The position numbers were made by a program, and so were the translations under genes. A stretch of 64,000 nt of DNA from an uncultured Carboxylicivirga sp. (GTDB lineage: Bacteria; Bacteroidota; Bacteroidia; Bacteroidales; Marinilabiliaceae), in the NCBI RefSeq assembly GCF_963674565.1, contig NZ_OY771430.1, positions 2,604,001 to 2,668,000 on the forward strand, in the 5' to 3' direction. The notes beneath the pieces were generated by a model. It was not told the origin of the DNA. It was given only the letters and a program-made list of their open reading frames with translations, and did no database searches. Position 1 is the first letter of the stretch. Each line of letters starts with the position of its first letter. Positions 11,001-20,803 of this stretch are shown one piece after another.

Positions 11001-11184
11001 GCTGCCCGGTTTGTTTTATCTGAACCACCACATCTGCAACCGGACTGCCATAGCTATCAATAACAAGTCCTGTGCCTGGTGATGATACAACCGATTCTTC
11101 CTGAGCATATGTAAACCCAATCGAAACCAGTATTATTAGAAGCAAAGAAAAAATTCTCCTTGCCGATATGTTATTATTATACAT
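8071..11184 (-). CDS. SusC-like TonB-dependent outer-membrane transporter (first)
   Basis: A SusC-family outer-membrane importer of about 1037 residues. The ATG at 11184 is chosen because it gives a proper signal sequence (RRIFSLLLIILVSIGFTYAQ). Codons upstream of it read into the end of the preceding lipoprotein gene and encode no signal. Domain order: carboxypeptidase-regulatory-like domain (about 30-110), plug (about 130-250, with VVVDGIQRE and LLVTTKKPQSGK), then a long beta-barrel ending in FNIKF-like aromatic C-terminal residues (VNIKF). It lies 23 nt before its probable SusD partner and 34 nt after the DUF4961-like lipoprotein gene. Confidence 0.92.
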   Translation of the reverse strand: MYNNNISARRIFSLLLIILVSIGFTYAQEESVVSSPGTGLVIDSYGSPVADVVVQIKQTGQQDTTNVSGLFDLKLESGQVLVFQHDNFYIREKKLTAKDLTEGVISVSLTEKYLRDPHELDVVYGTVEKDGFVGASSTIYTDQIASPLANTIVNSFAGRLAGLNISQYQGFKSPNTSSNFVSVIGGNAPVTGNSAPSDNTMFSINSRGMAPVVVVDGIQRELFSLDPENIESVSIQRDALSSMFLGMRSSRGVLLVTTKKPQSGKSRLSFTGRYGIQSTIKTPKPLPAYKYAYLLNEALQNNGKTPAYSYEDFESYRNGSDPIAHPDVNWYDEVMEDYAPIQSYNLNVAGGGAVARYFVSVGYFNQEGFFKTSEQNSYETNLTLDRYQINSKIEVDVTEDLNIGVTVIGRVEEGNQPGAGYSTILRALYNTPNNAYPIYNPNGSYGGNISFYNNIMSQTINSGYIKDETRDIIASLNLTYDLKRFVEGLSFEAFSNLSAQNASAVVRDKQSLVYEYIAGEEGEDGRYDPFGVLSPQINSFVAVQSSRYWYGQVGFDYKKAFGKHKLDASIHADQHVVTLNYDLPQQPANIAFRGRYNYDNKYFAEAAVTESYYNRYIPGNQWGTFYAVGLGWDISKENFLSEATWLDQLKLRAVYGKTGNGIDNSSYYGWRSTYTTTIFDYSYPQGINHGLGEANIDNALANTNLTWEKGDKINVGTDISLFGDRLQLSADYYRDFYYDLLQIRGRSVELMGMSYPAENIGEKLYYGGELSLTYQNNWGDFNYFITANWGQNASELVFIDEQYRQEEYNKVTGKPAGAIFGLQADGLFNSVEEIQSSPVIEGYDIQPGDIKYKDLNNDGVIDQFDMTMIGGDKPTSYYGITLGFNYKGFDFNVLFQGAYNRDLYMGDDVLMAGFQGVGQGYGQAYSHMQDRWTPETAATATYPRLTAGGNTYNMNPNGWWTSFWIRSGNYLRLKDLYLGYTLPESLSHRYLGGTRIKFFVSGQNLLTKADFDLVDPEVSFVNYPLQRVLSTGVNIKF

Positions 11185-11218
11185 ATAATTCAATTTTAGA
11201 TTACAATATTGAATAGCA

Positions 11219-12226
11219 CTACTTACACATAAAGATGTACTCAAAAGGAACCTCTGTTTCATCTTCCAGTACTTCCTGAAGTTCAACTGAACCATCTTCA
11301 TTTTTGAAGGAGTACAATATCTTCACAATACTTTCGCCGTCAGGAATATCGAAGTAACCAGCTGGCCAGAATGTAAGACTGAAAGTTCGTCCAAACTCAT
11401 GCTCTCTTCGCATCTTGGTTTTGTCGCTAACATCGCAAAACTCATAAGTATTTCCATTGTCTGTTACAGCAGTGGCGCATAAGTATATCTCATCGTAATC
11501 ATCAAGTACATTTTCAAGAATATCTCCCTGGTATCGAATAGTTACAATGTCATCCTTAGTACAATAGATAGGCTGTGCATTGTTAATGTGTAACTCGCAA
11601 TAATCAATTACGGCACCCTCACCTTCTATTACCTCAAAACAATCCAATTCTATTATATCCCATCTATTCTCCTCTTTACTCAAACCATCACCACTATTAT
11701 TGATCATGAAATTAGGTTTAAACTTCAGGTTCTCTGACCCAGCAATTGTTTTAACAGTGATAGTAACAGGTATCTTCTCTCCATTTCTTACATTATAGAT
11801 GTCATCAGTCTGATAGGCTATCCATTCCATATCATCAATAACATTCGTTCCAACACCCCATTTTTCTTTTAACGCTTCAGGCCAGGTACGCCCCTGCATA
11901 TTCTTGGGTTGAACATCATCAGGTATTAACGACATGGTTTTAGTTATCTCATCAATGCTACTGGTATAAGTTACAGTGGTATTTTCTGCGGCATTCCAAC
12001 TTTTAGGCACCAGAAATCCCATCATCAAACGTTCACCACCTTCATCAGAATCCTGATTTGGTTCAATTCGACAATTAAGAATAAAAACAGCCTCTTCACC
12101 GGCTATTACTGTAGGTTCATAATCTATCGAATCAAGATTAATACAACATGCCAGCACAACAGAGAAGAAGATATATGTAAGCCATGAAGGCCTTATAAAC
12201 TTTCGAAATATTTTTCGTGATTTCAT
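11219..12226 (-). CDS. DUF4961-like surface lipoprotein
   Basis: A 335-residue predicted lipoprotein (signal ends VVLACC). It resembles the DUF4961 proteins that accompany SusC/SusD in Bacteroidota PULs. The first 190 residues have a beta-sandwich pattern with a MGFLVPKSW block and a later block ending PNFMINNSG. The same kind of block, a '[GA].L[IVA]P..W' segment following a short beta-rich start, recurs in two other proteins of this locus (23194-24024 and 31556-34051). The rest may be a second beta domain. It is a likely accessory glycan binder next to SusC. No catalytic motif is recognised. Gaps to its neighbours are 19 and 34 nt, so it is part of the same operon. Confidence 0.75.
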   Translation of the reverse strand: MKSRKIFRKFIRPSWLTYIFFSVVLACCINLDSIDYEPTVIAGEEAVFILNCRIEPNQDSDEGGERLMMGFLVPKSWNAAENTTVTYTSSIDEITKTMSLIPDDVQPKNMQGRTWPEALKEKWGVGTNVIDDMEWIAYQTDDIYNVRNGEKIPVTITVKTIAGSENLKFKPNFMINNSGDGLSKEENRWDIIELDCFEVIEGEGAVIDYCELHINNAQPIYCTKDDIVTIRYQGDILENVLDDYDEIYLCATAVTDNGNTYEFCDVSDKTKMRREHEFGRTFSLTFWPAGYFDIPDGESIVKILYSFKNEDGSVELQEVLEDETEVPFEYIFMCK

Positions 12227-12245
12227 AAATTCTAATTTGTATGAG

Positions 12246-12701
12246 TTAGTTCTCTGAAACTTTCGTAAGTATGTAGGTATAGGAATTACTGCCGCATCCT
12301 GGACTAAAAGTCAAGCCAATCTGACGCTCAGCATCAACTACAGAATAACTCAGTGCTGATTTTAATTCAGAACCTTCTCCACTTTGTAAGAACACAATAT
12401 GAAATGGATACTTAGGATCATCAAGACTATAATTACCTTCTTTCTTTACAACAAAAGGAAGATAATTGGTCATAGTATAGGTTTCATCCTGATTAAAACG
12501 GATTTGAAACTTAGTAAAATCCATCATATCAGTTATATTAACATCATTCCGGTAGGCTTCTGCGATTTGCCAGGTACCAGTAATGTTTTTATTGCTCTCG
12601 GTATAAATCATTTCATCCTCTTCGAATAGATCACAAGAGATAGCACTGAAAATAAGCAGTGTAGAAATGATAATCATACGGGTTTTCAATAATATTTTCA
12701 T
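12246..12701 (-). CDS. DUF5004/lipocalin-like small lipoprotein
   Basis: A 151-residue lipoprotein (lipobox FSAISC followed by DLFEEDE, an acidic surface-export-like stretch). The mature part opens with NITGTWQIAEAYRN and contains FNQDETYTM, a pattern typical of lipocalin-like / DUF5004 proteins encoded beside SusC/SusD. The role is probably ligand binding at the cell surface. It lies 19 nt from the DUF4961-like gene and 17 nt from SusD. Function is inferred from context only. Confidence 0.7.
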   Translation of the reverse strand: MKILLKTRMIIISTLLIFSAISCDLFEEDEMIYTESNKNITGTWQIAEAYRNDVNITDMMDFTKFQIRFNQDETYTMTNYLPFVVKKEGNYSLDDPKYPFHIVFLQSGEGSELKSALSYSVVDAERQIGLTFSPGCGSNSYTYILTKVSEN

Positions 12702-12718
12702 GGTGTAGATTTTTTATC

Positions 12719-14509
12719 TCAGAGATTATCGTAATAAGGATTCTGCTTCAGGTTTGGAGATTTAGCCACCTCAGAATAAGGTATCGGCCATAAGTACATC
12801 GCCTTTCTAAAAACACGCTTTCTCACTTCAAATTGAACATAACTCACCTCATTACCATCACGATTCACCTCCATTCCATGCATCATTGAATTTTCTGTTT
12901 CCTCGGCTATCATCCATCTTCGAACATCCCAGAAACGATAACCTTCAATGGCTAACTCTACACGTCGTTCATTTCTTATTATTTCGCGCATTTCATCCTG
13001 ACTCATTCCTTCAACCAATCCATACATATTGTCATCACCAGGTTGAATTCCTCCTCTTTCGCGAATGAGTTTAAGTGCTTCATATACTTGTGCTGTTGGA
13101 CCTTCATATTCATTCTGAGCTTCAGCATAGTTTAGCAACACCTCGGCATAACGGAGTAATGGCCTAGATTGAGGTCCACCAATCCAATAGTTTGGAGTAA
13201 TAGCCCTGTGAAGCATTTTGTTTCCATAGTAACCTGTTGGTGTACCTGTATGAACCGCATCTTCTCCGGAAGGAACACCCTGATATGTACCCAGATAAAT
13301 ATCTACCGGCACTCCCTCTGTCGGGCCATTTCGTAAAGGACTTTGATCATGAACAATTGAATTGTAAAAACGAGGATCGCGGTTTGTATACGGATCATTA
13401 GGATCATATCCGGATTCGGGATCTGTAATGGCTTTACCATTAATCATACAGAAGGCATCAACCAGTTCCTGGTAAGGCCATCCGCCACCGCCACCGCCAT
13501 GTGAAGGTGGATGAAACAAGGCTTCCAGACCTGTTCCTTTAGTAGCCATTTTCTCAAAAATGGTTCCATTAAATGCACCGTCTGTACTCCAGTCACTTGC
13601 TTTAAACAATCGATAAAACCCGCGTCCAGCCTCTTCTTCATTATCTACATAAAGCGAATAAGTACCCATTTCAATAACATCTTGGGCTGCATCACGCGCC
13701 AACCTCCAACGATCCGCACTATATTCGGGATAACCAACCAGAGGTTTTAGGTCAGAATATTCGGCTGCAAAGTCACTTCCATTGAATAAAGGACTGGCAG
13801 CAAATAATAGAACACGGGCTTTCAATGCACGACAGGCTCCGGCTCCGGCTCTTCCATAATCCCTTCCACTTGGTCGGTTTGTTAATACCTGGGCTGCTTC
13901 GTCACACTCATCAACAATGTAATTAACAACCTCTTCATAAGTATTTCTCACAGGATTAATCTCGTCACCAGCATTAAAAATTGTATCACCAATGAGTGGT
14001 ACACCACCATAATGCTTTAGTAAAACAGAATAATACCAGGCTCTCAGAAAACGGGCTTCTGCAGTAAAACGTCTCTTTCGGGCTTCGGTTAACGGTGCTT
14101 CAGGGAGATGCTTTAAGAACTGATTAACCTTACGAATATTTTTATAAGGCACATCCCACGAATCAACATTAATTACAACCGCATTTACTGTACCGGTCGC
14201 AAACTGAATATCTGTTGTGATATCCTTCAGAACCCGGGGTTCTGCCTCATCACAAGCAGTCTGTAGTCCTCCACTCGTAGTTGGAAAAAACAACGCACCG
14301 TCGTTAAAACGGTCAGGATTACTACCGAACCCAACACTTGAATAAATGTCGGTTAAAAAGGCGGTAGTATAAGTACTATCGGAGAATACTATGGTCTCAT
14401 TCAGGTCGGTGGTCTCAGTCTCATCCAGAAAACTTTCTGACTCACAAGCTCCCATCATCCATATTCCCACGATTAGTAGAATCGCATACAGGATTTTTTT
14501 CATAGACAT
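12719..14509 (-). CDS. SusD/RagB-family glycan-binding lipoprotein (second)
   Basis: A 596-residue SusD-like lipoprotein (lipobox MMGAC, then ESESF). SusD hallmarks are EARFLRAWYYSVLLKHYGG in the N-terminal helical part and NERRVELAIEGYRFWDVRRW near the C-terminus. Starts at ATG 14509 or, two codons later, ATG 14503 are equally plausible. It precedes the two small lipoproteins and the first SusC, so it lies upstream of the SusC genes rather than behind one. Its natural partner could be either transporter. Confidence 0.93.
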   Translation of the reverse strand: MSMKKILYAILLIVGIWMMGACESESFLDETETTDLNETIVFSDSTYTTAFLTDIYSSVGFGSNPDRFNDGALFFPTTSGGLQTACDEAEPRVLKDITTDIQFATGTVNAVVINVDSWDVPYKNIRKVNQFLKHLPEAPLTEARKRRFTAEARFLRAWYYSVLLKHYGGVPLIGDTIFNAGDEINPVRNTYEEVVNYIVDECDEAAQVLTNRPSGRDYGRAGAGACRALKARVLLFAASPLFNGSDFAAEYSDLKPLVGYPEYSADRWRLARDAAQDVIEMGTYSLYVDNEEEAGRGFYRLFKASDWSTDGAFNGTIFEKMATKGTGLEALFHPPSHGGGGGGWPYQELVDAFCMINGKAITDPESGYDPNDPYTNRDPRFYNSIVHDQSPLRNGPTEGVPVDIYLGTYQGVPSGEDAVHTGTPTGYYGNKMLHRAITPNYWIGGPQSRPLLRYAEVLLNYAEAQNEYEGPTAQVYEALKLIRERGGIQPGDDNMYGLVEGMSQDEMREIIRNERRVELAIEGYRFWDVRRWMIAEETENSMMHGMEVNRDGNEVSYVQFEVRKRVFRKAMYLWPIPYSEVAKSPNLKQNPYYDNL

Positions 14510-14577
14510 AGTTATTAGTTATTGAACATTAAGGGTTTACTTTTATTGAATTTTTCATAAATCGATTTAGCATTTTC

Positions 14578-17571
14578 TCATAAAGAATTATATTGTTGTA
14601 CAGTTATTTGTGCATTCTCTTTATTTATTAGTTCTTCGTCCACTTCGATATGGATCACCTTCGTTTCACCCGGCAATAAACTGAAATAGTTGTCATCCAT
14701 AAATGCAGGTAAAACCTGTTCTCCCGTTCGTTTATCAACAAGTAAAGCTCTGATTGCAAAGGCAACATTTTCAGCCTTATTAGGAGAAGATATTGTTGCT
14801 GTAAAATGATGCTTACCTTCTATTGTTTTTGCACTTGTTTTAACCTTTAGCGGCACCTTCTGCAGATCACTTAAAGCGGTATAATTTAAATACTCATTAC
14901 CCCTCCAATAAAAATTTTCAGAAAGAAGGTCTCCATCGCTATTGTGTAATTGGAGTCTGATAAAATGAACTGCAGATAAAGGATTTGTTTTTTGTTTTGA
15001 ATAGTCGATATTATAAACTTTCATCTCCCATAATGAATATCCCCACTGAGTTGCTCTCTTTAATCCAAGCATTCGAATATAACGGGCAGAAACCTGATCG
15101 ATTTTTATTTTTTCACTACCTCCTTTTGAATGATCATCTGAATAAATATCATTCCAGCTAGTACCATCATCCGAAATCTGCAGTTTATAAGATTTGGCAT
15201 GTGCCGTCTCCCAGCTCATATGTATTTCATTAAACGATTGCTTCTGTCCTAAATCAATGTAAATCCATTGATCGTCATTGTATTCACTACCCCAACGCGA
15301 CCCTACACCGCCATCCACAATATTTGAAGGATCACCTGCTTGTTTATCTGTTGATGAAGCGATTACCTCTCTTCCTAAAGCAAGATTCTCTTCATCTTCA
15401 AATTGAATAGAAAAACAGGTTTCAACATTATTAGATGCAACATCCAGAACAGATTGTTCAGCAAATTGCTCAACCTCTTTTCCATCCATATTGAAGATTT
15501 TAACCGATGCTTTTGCCCCTTTTAAATCTTCATTGGAAGTATTGGCAACTCTTACCTTATTATTGGCACAGTTCCACAGGATATGAATGGGTTCGCAAGC
15601 TTTTTTAGCACCCCAGTAGGCTCCTGTCAGATCGTAATAGTAATCGTATGTTTGCCATACAAAAGATGGATAGGCGCTCTGGCTCATCCAGATAAGAATA
15701 CCCGAAGCATCATTCCACAAATGATCCACCCAACCTTCATACATCGCTTTGTTGGTTTCGATATTCAGAAGCTGCGCTTTACGGCAGAAATCCTCAATAC
15801 CATCGGGTTCACCATATCGTTCGTATATTGATTTGAAGTACCTTTTGGGACCTGCATTACCTGCCAAAGGACCAAAATAATGCTTGTTCCACATCTCATT
15901 CCACGTTGAATCATTAATGCGGGCAAGCCACCAGTCTTTTTCAGGCATGAACTTTTTGAAACTCTCGAAATTGGTAAAAACGGCTGTACCAATCTCTGAA
16001 CGCAGGCCCCACTGGTTTGATTCTCCTCCAAAGCTTAAAGGTGCCGAGGCAAAATAACCTGAAGGCTCAAGATTAACCCATATTCCACTTCCTGAGAGTG
16101 CATCCTTATTAGACCTTGGCTGATACCTGCGATCACCACCATCAAAAACAGCAATATTTTCCTTTAACCAATTATTTAATGGAGGTTGAGGATAACCTTC
16201 ATTATCTCCACACCATATGGCAATACAGGCGTAATTGCGTAATCGTTTAATCTTTTCAATTGCATTATTATTGAAAGCCTGCAAATCATCCGGAAGGTTA
16301 GCATGAGAATTTAACCAGAAATCATCCCATACCATAATACCATATTTATCACAAGCCATATAAAATTCTTCATCTGTAGTGGAACCAATCCAGTTGCGTA
16401 TCATGTTGTAGTTCATCTCCTGATGCAACCTGATTTTTGTAATATATTCATCACCCCTGCAGCGCAACATATATTCCGACATACCCCAGTTTCCACCTTT
16501 CAGAAAAATTCGTTTACCATTGATCGATATTTGCAGCACATTATCAACTATATCGTAATCGTATTTTCTGATGCCGAAAGTAATTTCTTTCTCATCTGAC
16601 ACCTGATTATCTACTACAAGCTGAAGTTTACAGGTATACAGATTGGGTTTACCGTAACCGTTGGGCCACCATAATTGTGGATTTTGAATTACAAGTTCAT
16701 TTAATTCTTTCTTTGACAAGGATATATGATCCAAATCCTTCACATAGTCCTTATCTCGTCCACCTAACTTTAGCTCCTTTGTGAAGGTGATGTTACCAGG
16801 CATAATAGTAGCTTTCAGCTGCCCTTCATTTCGCTTATTTGTATGATTAACAATATCTACACTTAGCTCCAGATCAGCTTCTGCATCACGAATTTCCTTT
16901 GTCCTGATCCATGGATCCACCAACTCAAATCCATTGGTTGTAGTTAAAAACACATCATCCGTAATGCCGCTTAGCAAACCAGGAACATAAGGCATCCAGT
17001 CCCAACTGGCACTCGAAATGTAGGTTGGGCTCTCGAAATTAGGAATGGGAGGTGTTGGATATTCAACCAACACTGCAAGGGTATTAGTTCCCAAGGGATC
17101 AATAAGTTTTGTAATATCATATTTCCCTCTCTCGTAAAAACCATTTAGTTTACCCAGACAGGTTCCGTTCAGATAAACTGTACCTCTCCGGTTTATTCCT
17201 TCGAAGTTGAGCCAAAGATGATCTTTTGATAGGCTTTGGGGAACAGTAAATTGAGTTCGGTACCAGAAGTTTTTATCATATTTCTTCTTGTCAACCTGAT
17301 GGATATTATCGCCAAAATTAGGATCTGCCTCCAGCCCCTCGTTAACATACGATCCGAATACAGTACCCGGTACTGTAGCTTTTACACCGGATTTATTAAA
17401 ATCAGATTGAAACAAATCTTTCCACGAAGAAACTTCATCCTGAGGATAAACATACCATTTTTGGTTTTCATTGCTGTTTAGAGAATATTTGACCTGAGCA
17501 TACAATGCATTTACATTCAACAACAGAATAATCAAATACAGAATTTTAATATGTTCTTTTATTACTTTCAT
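14578..17571 (-). CDS. GH2 beta-mannosidase/endo-beta-mannosidase-like enzyme with embedded F5/8 domain
   Basis: A 997-residue secreted GH2 enzyme (signal peptide about 1-25, ending NALYA). Order: GH2 sugar-binding domain, Ig-like sandwich, then a TIM barrel with acid/base Glu458 (WCGDNE) and nucleophile Glu526 (LRSEIG). An F5/8 type C (discoidin-like) domain at about 728-855 is inserted before the last beta-sandwiches. The sequence style (SASWDWMPYVPG, LKGGNWGMSEYMLRCRG) matches the exo-glucosaminidase / mannosylglycoprotein endo-beta-mannosidase branch of GH2. With the GH92 enzymes around it, action on the Man-beta-GlcNAc linkage of N-glycans is likely, but specificity is an inference. It has no T9SS sorting domain, unlike its paralogue, which ends 2 nt upstream. 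Confidence 0.88.
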   Translation of the reverse strand: MKVIKEHIKILYLIILLLNVNALYAQVKYSLNSNENQKWYVYPQDEVSSWKDLFQSDFNKSGVKATVPGTVFGSYVNEGLEADPNFGDNIHQVDKKKYDKNFWYRTQFTVPQSLSKDHLWLNFEGINRRGTVYLNGTCLGKLNGFYERGKYDITKLIDPLGTNTLAVLVEYPTPPIPNFESPTYISSASWDWMPYVPGLLSGITDDVFLTTTNGFELVDPWIRTKEIRDAEADLELSVDIVNHTNKRNEGQLKATIMPGNITFTKELKLGGRDKDYVKDLDHISLSKKELNELVIQNPQLWWPNGYGKPNLYTCKLQLVVDNQVSDEKEITFGIRKYDYDIVDNVLQISINGKRIFLKGGNWGMSEYMLRCRGDEYITKIRLHQEMNYNMIRNWIGSTTDEEFYMACDKYGIMVWDDFWLNSHANLPDDLQAFNNNAIEKIKRLRNYACIAIWCGDNEGYPQPPLNNWLKENIAVFDGGDRRYQPRSNKDALSGSGIWVNLEPSGYFASAPLSFGGESNQWGLRSEIGTAVFTNFESFKKFMPEKDWWLARINDSTWNEMWNKHYFGPLAGNAGPKRYFKSIYERYGEPDGIEDFCRKAQLLNIETNKAMYEGWVDHLWNDASGILIWMSQSAYPSFVWQTYDYYYDLTGAYWGAKKACEPIHILWNCANNKVRVANTSNEDLKGAKASVKIFNMDGKEVEQFAEQSVLDVASNNVETCFSIQFEDEENLALGREVIASSTDKQAGDPSNIVDGGVGSRWGSEYNDDQWIYIDLGQKQSFNEIHMSWETAHAKSYKLQISDDGTSWNDIYSDDHSKGGSEKIKIDQVSARYIRMLGLKRATQWGYSLWEMKVYNIDYSKQKTNPLSAVHFIRLQLHNSDGDLLSENFYWRGNEYLNYTALSDLQKVPLKVKTSAKTIEGKHHFTATISSPNKAENVAFAIRALLVDKRTGEQVLPAFMDDNYFSLLPGETKVIHIEVDEELINKENAQITVQQYNSL

Positions 17572-17573
17572 TT

Positions 17574-20500
17574 TTAACGCTTAATAAACTTTTCCACTTT
17601 AACCTGGTTTGCCTGAGTCACTCTTACCAGATAATAACCCGGATTTAATTGGCTAACATCAACCTGATTTCCTTGATGCAACTTTATTTTTTGACCGTTC
17701 AATGAGAAAATTTCTATTTGTGCATCTCCATTCAAACCTTTCAAATAAAGTATATCATCAACTGGATTTGGATAAAGCATAAAATCCTGAAGTTTCTTAT
17801 CATTCTCTTTTATCTCTGTAGTTATTGCTTCTTCCTGTCCATTGTAAGGAGTAGCCAACACCCTGTAATCAGCGCCATTCAACAAGGCTTCATCAAACTC
17901 TATGGTAATAGTTTTTGACTCACCCGGCATTAACGAGAAATAACCATCACTTATTAAAGCTGGTAAAATTCTTTCTCCTGTAGTTGCATTAACCACTTTG
18001 ATATAATTAGCAAAAGCTACCACCTGATTTTCAGTCGGATTCGTAATTACTGCTTCAACAAACTTTTTACTGCCTAATGTTTGATCTGTAACAGCAATAT
18101 CCAACACAACTTCCTCAAGAGAATTTAAGGCACTAAAATCATTCTGAGTTGTACTTCTCCAGTAGAAATTATCAGAAAGTTTTTTATCCTCCTCATCTAA
18201 TAATTCGAGTTGAAGGAAATGAACAGAATCTAATGTAACTGCTTCATCATTGTTATGTAGCACCTCAATTTCAAAAAGAGAGAATCCAAATTTGGCCCAA
18301 CCAAAGTCGACACGTTGAATACCAAACATCCGCACATACCGGGCATCAACAGTTTCAAAGGTATGCTCATCTGTTCCTCCATTTCCATTTGTTTCATGAA
18401 TCACATCTGACCACACAAAAGCATCATTCGAAACCTGTATTTTATATTCGGTTCCATAAGAAGCTTCCCAAAATAAATTCACCTGATTAATTGGTTGAAC
18501 TGATTCGAGATCAACATATATCCATTCGTTATCGTTGTATGAACTCGACCATCGATATTCATCACCGGCATAAATACCATCAGTTGCCTTGTCGGCAGTA
18601 TGAATGGAATTTTCATCCGAGGATGAATAAGCAGGTTTTCCTTCCGCCAGATTATCTGCCGTAAAAGCAGGGCTAAAACAGGAAGTAACAGAATTAGATC
18701 CGGAATTCACAACTACCGAATTATCAAGTGAGGTAATCTGAGTACCGTCCAAATTGAACACCTTCAACTTTGCGGTAAGGTTGCTATAATCTGTTCGTGA
18801 GGCATTCACCACCTCAACCATATTACGTGCTGCATCCCACTGAATATGTATAGGTTCGCAAGCTTTTTTTGCACCCCAATAGGCTCCTGTAAGGTCGTAA
18901 TAGTAATCATAGGTTTGCCATACAAAAGAAGGATATGCACTCTGGCTCATCCAGATTAATACTCCTGAAGCATCATTCCACATATGATGTTGCCAGCTTT
19001 CATAAATGGCTTTATTGGTCTCGATATTCAGGATCTGTGCTTTTTTACAAAAATCTTCAATTCCGGTGGCTGTTCCGTAACGACTTTCAACACTTTCGAA
19101 ATAATGATCAGGCCCGGCTCCGGCTGCATTAGGACCAAAAAAATGTTTATTCCACATTTCATTACGAGGCCACCAGTTTTCTTCCGGCATAAATTCTTTA
19201 AAACTATCGAATGTGGTAAATACAGCCGTTCCAATCTCAGAACGAAGACCATAAGTGTAGGTGCCGCCATGAGCCGTTGTAAAATATTCTTCGGGAGTAA
19301 AATTCACCCACCAACCACTACCCGATAGGTTACCTTTATTTGAATTAGGTTGAAAATGTCGATCGTTATTATCGAATATAGCAATTGCCTTTTCGTAAAT
19401 CTCAATGAATTCGGGTGTTGGATCAAACTCATTCATTCCGCACCATATGGCAACACAGGCATAATTCCTTCTTCGTTTGATCTTTTCAATTACATTGTCT
19501 TCAAATATTTGTGGGCTGCGCGGCCAGGTTATATAAGTTGTTATCAGCCAGAAATCATCCCAAAGCATTATTCCATTCTCGTCGCATTGCTCATAGAACT
19601 CATCATCAGTTACAGCTCCTGTCCAGTTTCTGATCATGTTATAATTCATCTCTTTATGCAGGCGTAGTTTGGTTTTATATTCATCACCCCTGCATCGCAA
19701 CATATATTCTGACATTCCCCAGTTTCCTCCTTTCAGAAATACTCTGGTTCCGTTAACGCTCACATGCAAAACCCCACCCTCAGTATCGTAACTATACTCT
19801 CTGATTCCAAATCGGATTGAAGTGCTGTCAGACAATACTCCATTTACGGAACAATTTAATTGGCAGTTATATAAATTAGGGTTGCCATATCCGTTTGGCC
19901 ACCAAAGCAATGGATCATTAATTATTAATTGTGCAAATGAATTTTTATTAAACACAATACTATCGGTGCTTTCAGCGTCTAATAATACCTGTTGAGAAAA
20001 TTCAATATTACCGGGAGTAATAACACCAGTTATGGTAGCATATACAGATTGATTCGTTTGATTTTTTACTTTGAGTGACAAATCAATTTCTCCGGTTGAC
20101 AAATCCGGAACTTTGGTTCTGATCTAGGGATCAATCATTGTGACATCATTGGAAAAACTCAGAAATACTTCATCCGTTATACCCATATTCAAGTCGGGCA
20201 CATAAGGCATCCAGTCCCAACTGGCACTGGCAATGTATGTTGGACTTGCAGAGCAATTCATGGGAGGTATCGGAACATAAACCAACAATGCCAAGGTATT
20301 TGGACCTTGTTGTACAAATTCAGTGATGTCATATTTTCCGCGGTAAACATGCCCATGAATGCTTCCCAATAAGTGCCCATTAAAATAAACATCTGCATCT
20401 CTGTTGATTCCAGCCAGGTTTAACCATACATGATTGAATCCTTCATGAGACGGAATTTCAAATTCGGTTCTGTACCAGTAATTATCTTCATAAATACCTT

Positions 20501-20801
20501 TGCCATCTACTCTGTCCTGATAAACATTATCACCATATTCAGGTGTTTCTTCCAGACCTTGCTCAACATATGATCCATAAACAGTGCCCGGCACGGTTGC
20601 TATAACCCAATCAGCATCATCAAAACCAGATTCCTTTAAAGCATCAAATTGATTGCCTACATCGGTACTTGATTTAATTCGCCAGTCCAGCTGTTCGTTA
20701 GAACTATTTAATGAATAGCGGTTCACTTGTGCATTTAAACTAACTGTTAAACAGAGTCCTGCAAAAATTAAAAAATAATATTTTAACCTGACTTGCATCA
20801 T
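17574..20801 (-). pseudogene. GH2 beta-mannosidase-like gene interrupted by an in-frame amber codon (F5/8 domain, T9SS signal)
   Basis: One 1076-codon frame encodes a full GH2 protein but is cut by TAG at 20124-20126. The 225-residue front part has a signal peptide and the GH2 sugar-binding domain. The rear part (ending at 17574) has the Ig domain, the TIM barrel with WCGMNE and LRSEIG, an F5/8 domain, and a T9SS type A sorting domain (LYPNP onward, ending VKVEKFIKR). The adjacent intact paralogue reads VDPWIRTKE where this gene reads IDP-stop-IRTKV, so a Trp codon TGG became TAG. No frameshift is needed. The rear part has only a TTG as a possible start and no signal peptide, so alone it could not reach the T9SS. 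It is either a recent nonsense mutation, a sequencing error or a readthrough gene. It lies 2 nt after the GH92 gene. Confidence 0.85.
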
Positions 20802-20803
20802 TA

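Noticed and set aside
11185..11301. Upstream extension of the first SusC to 11301
   Set aside because: The extra 39 residues overlap the end of the preceding lipoprotein gene and precede a good signal peptide starting at 11184.
17574..20102. The C-terminal GH2 part as an independent gene starting at TTG 20102
   Set aside because: It begins mid-domain, lacks a signal peptide although it ends in a T9SS domain, and lies in the same frame as the upstream part. It is treated as one interrupted gene.
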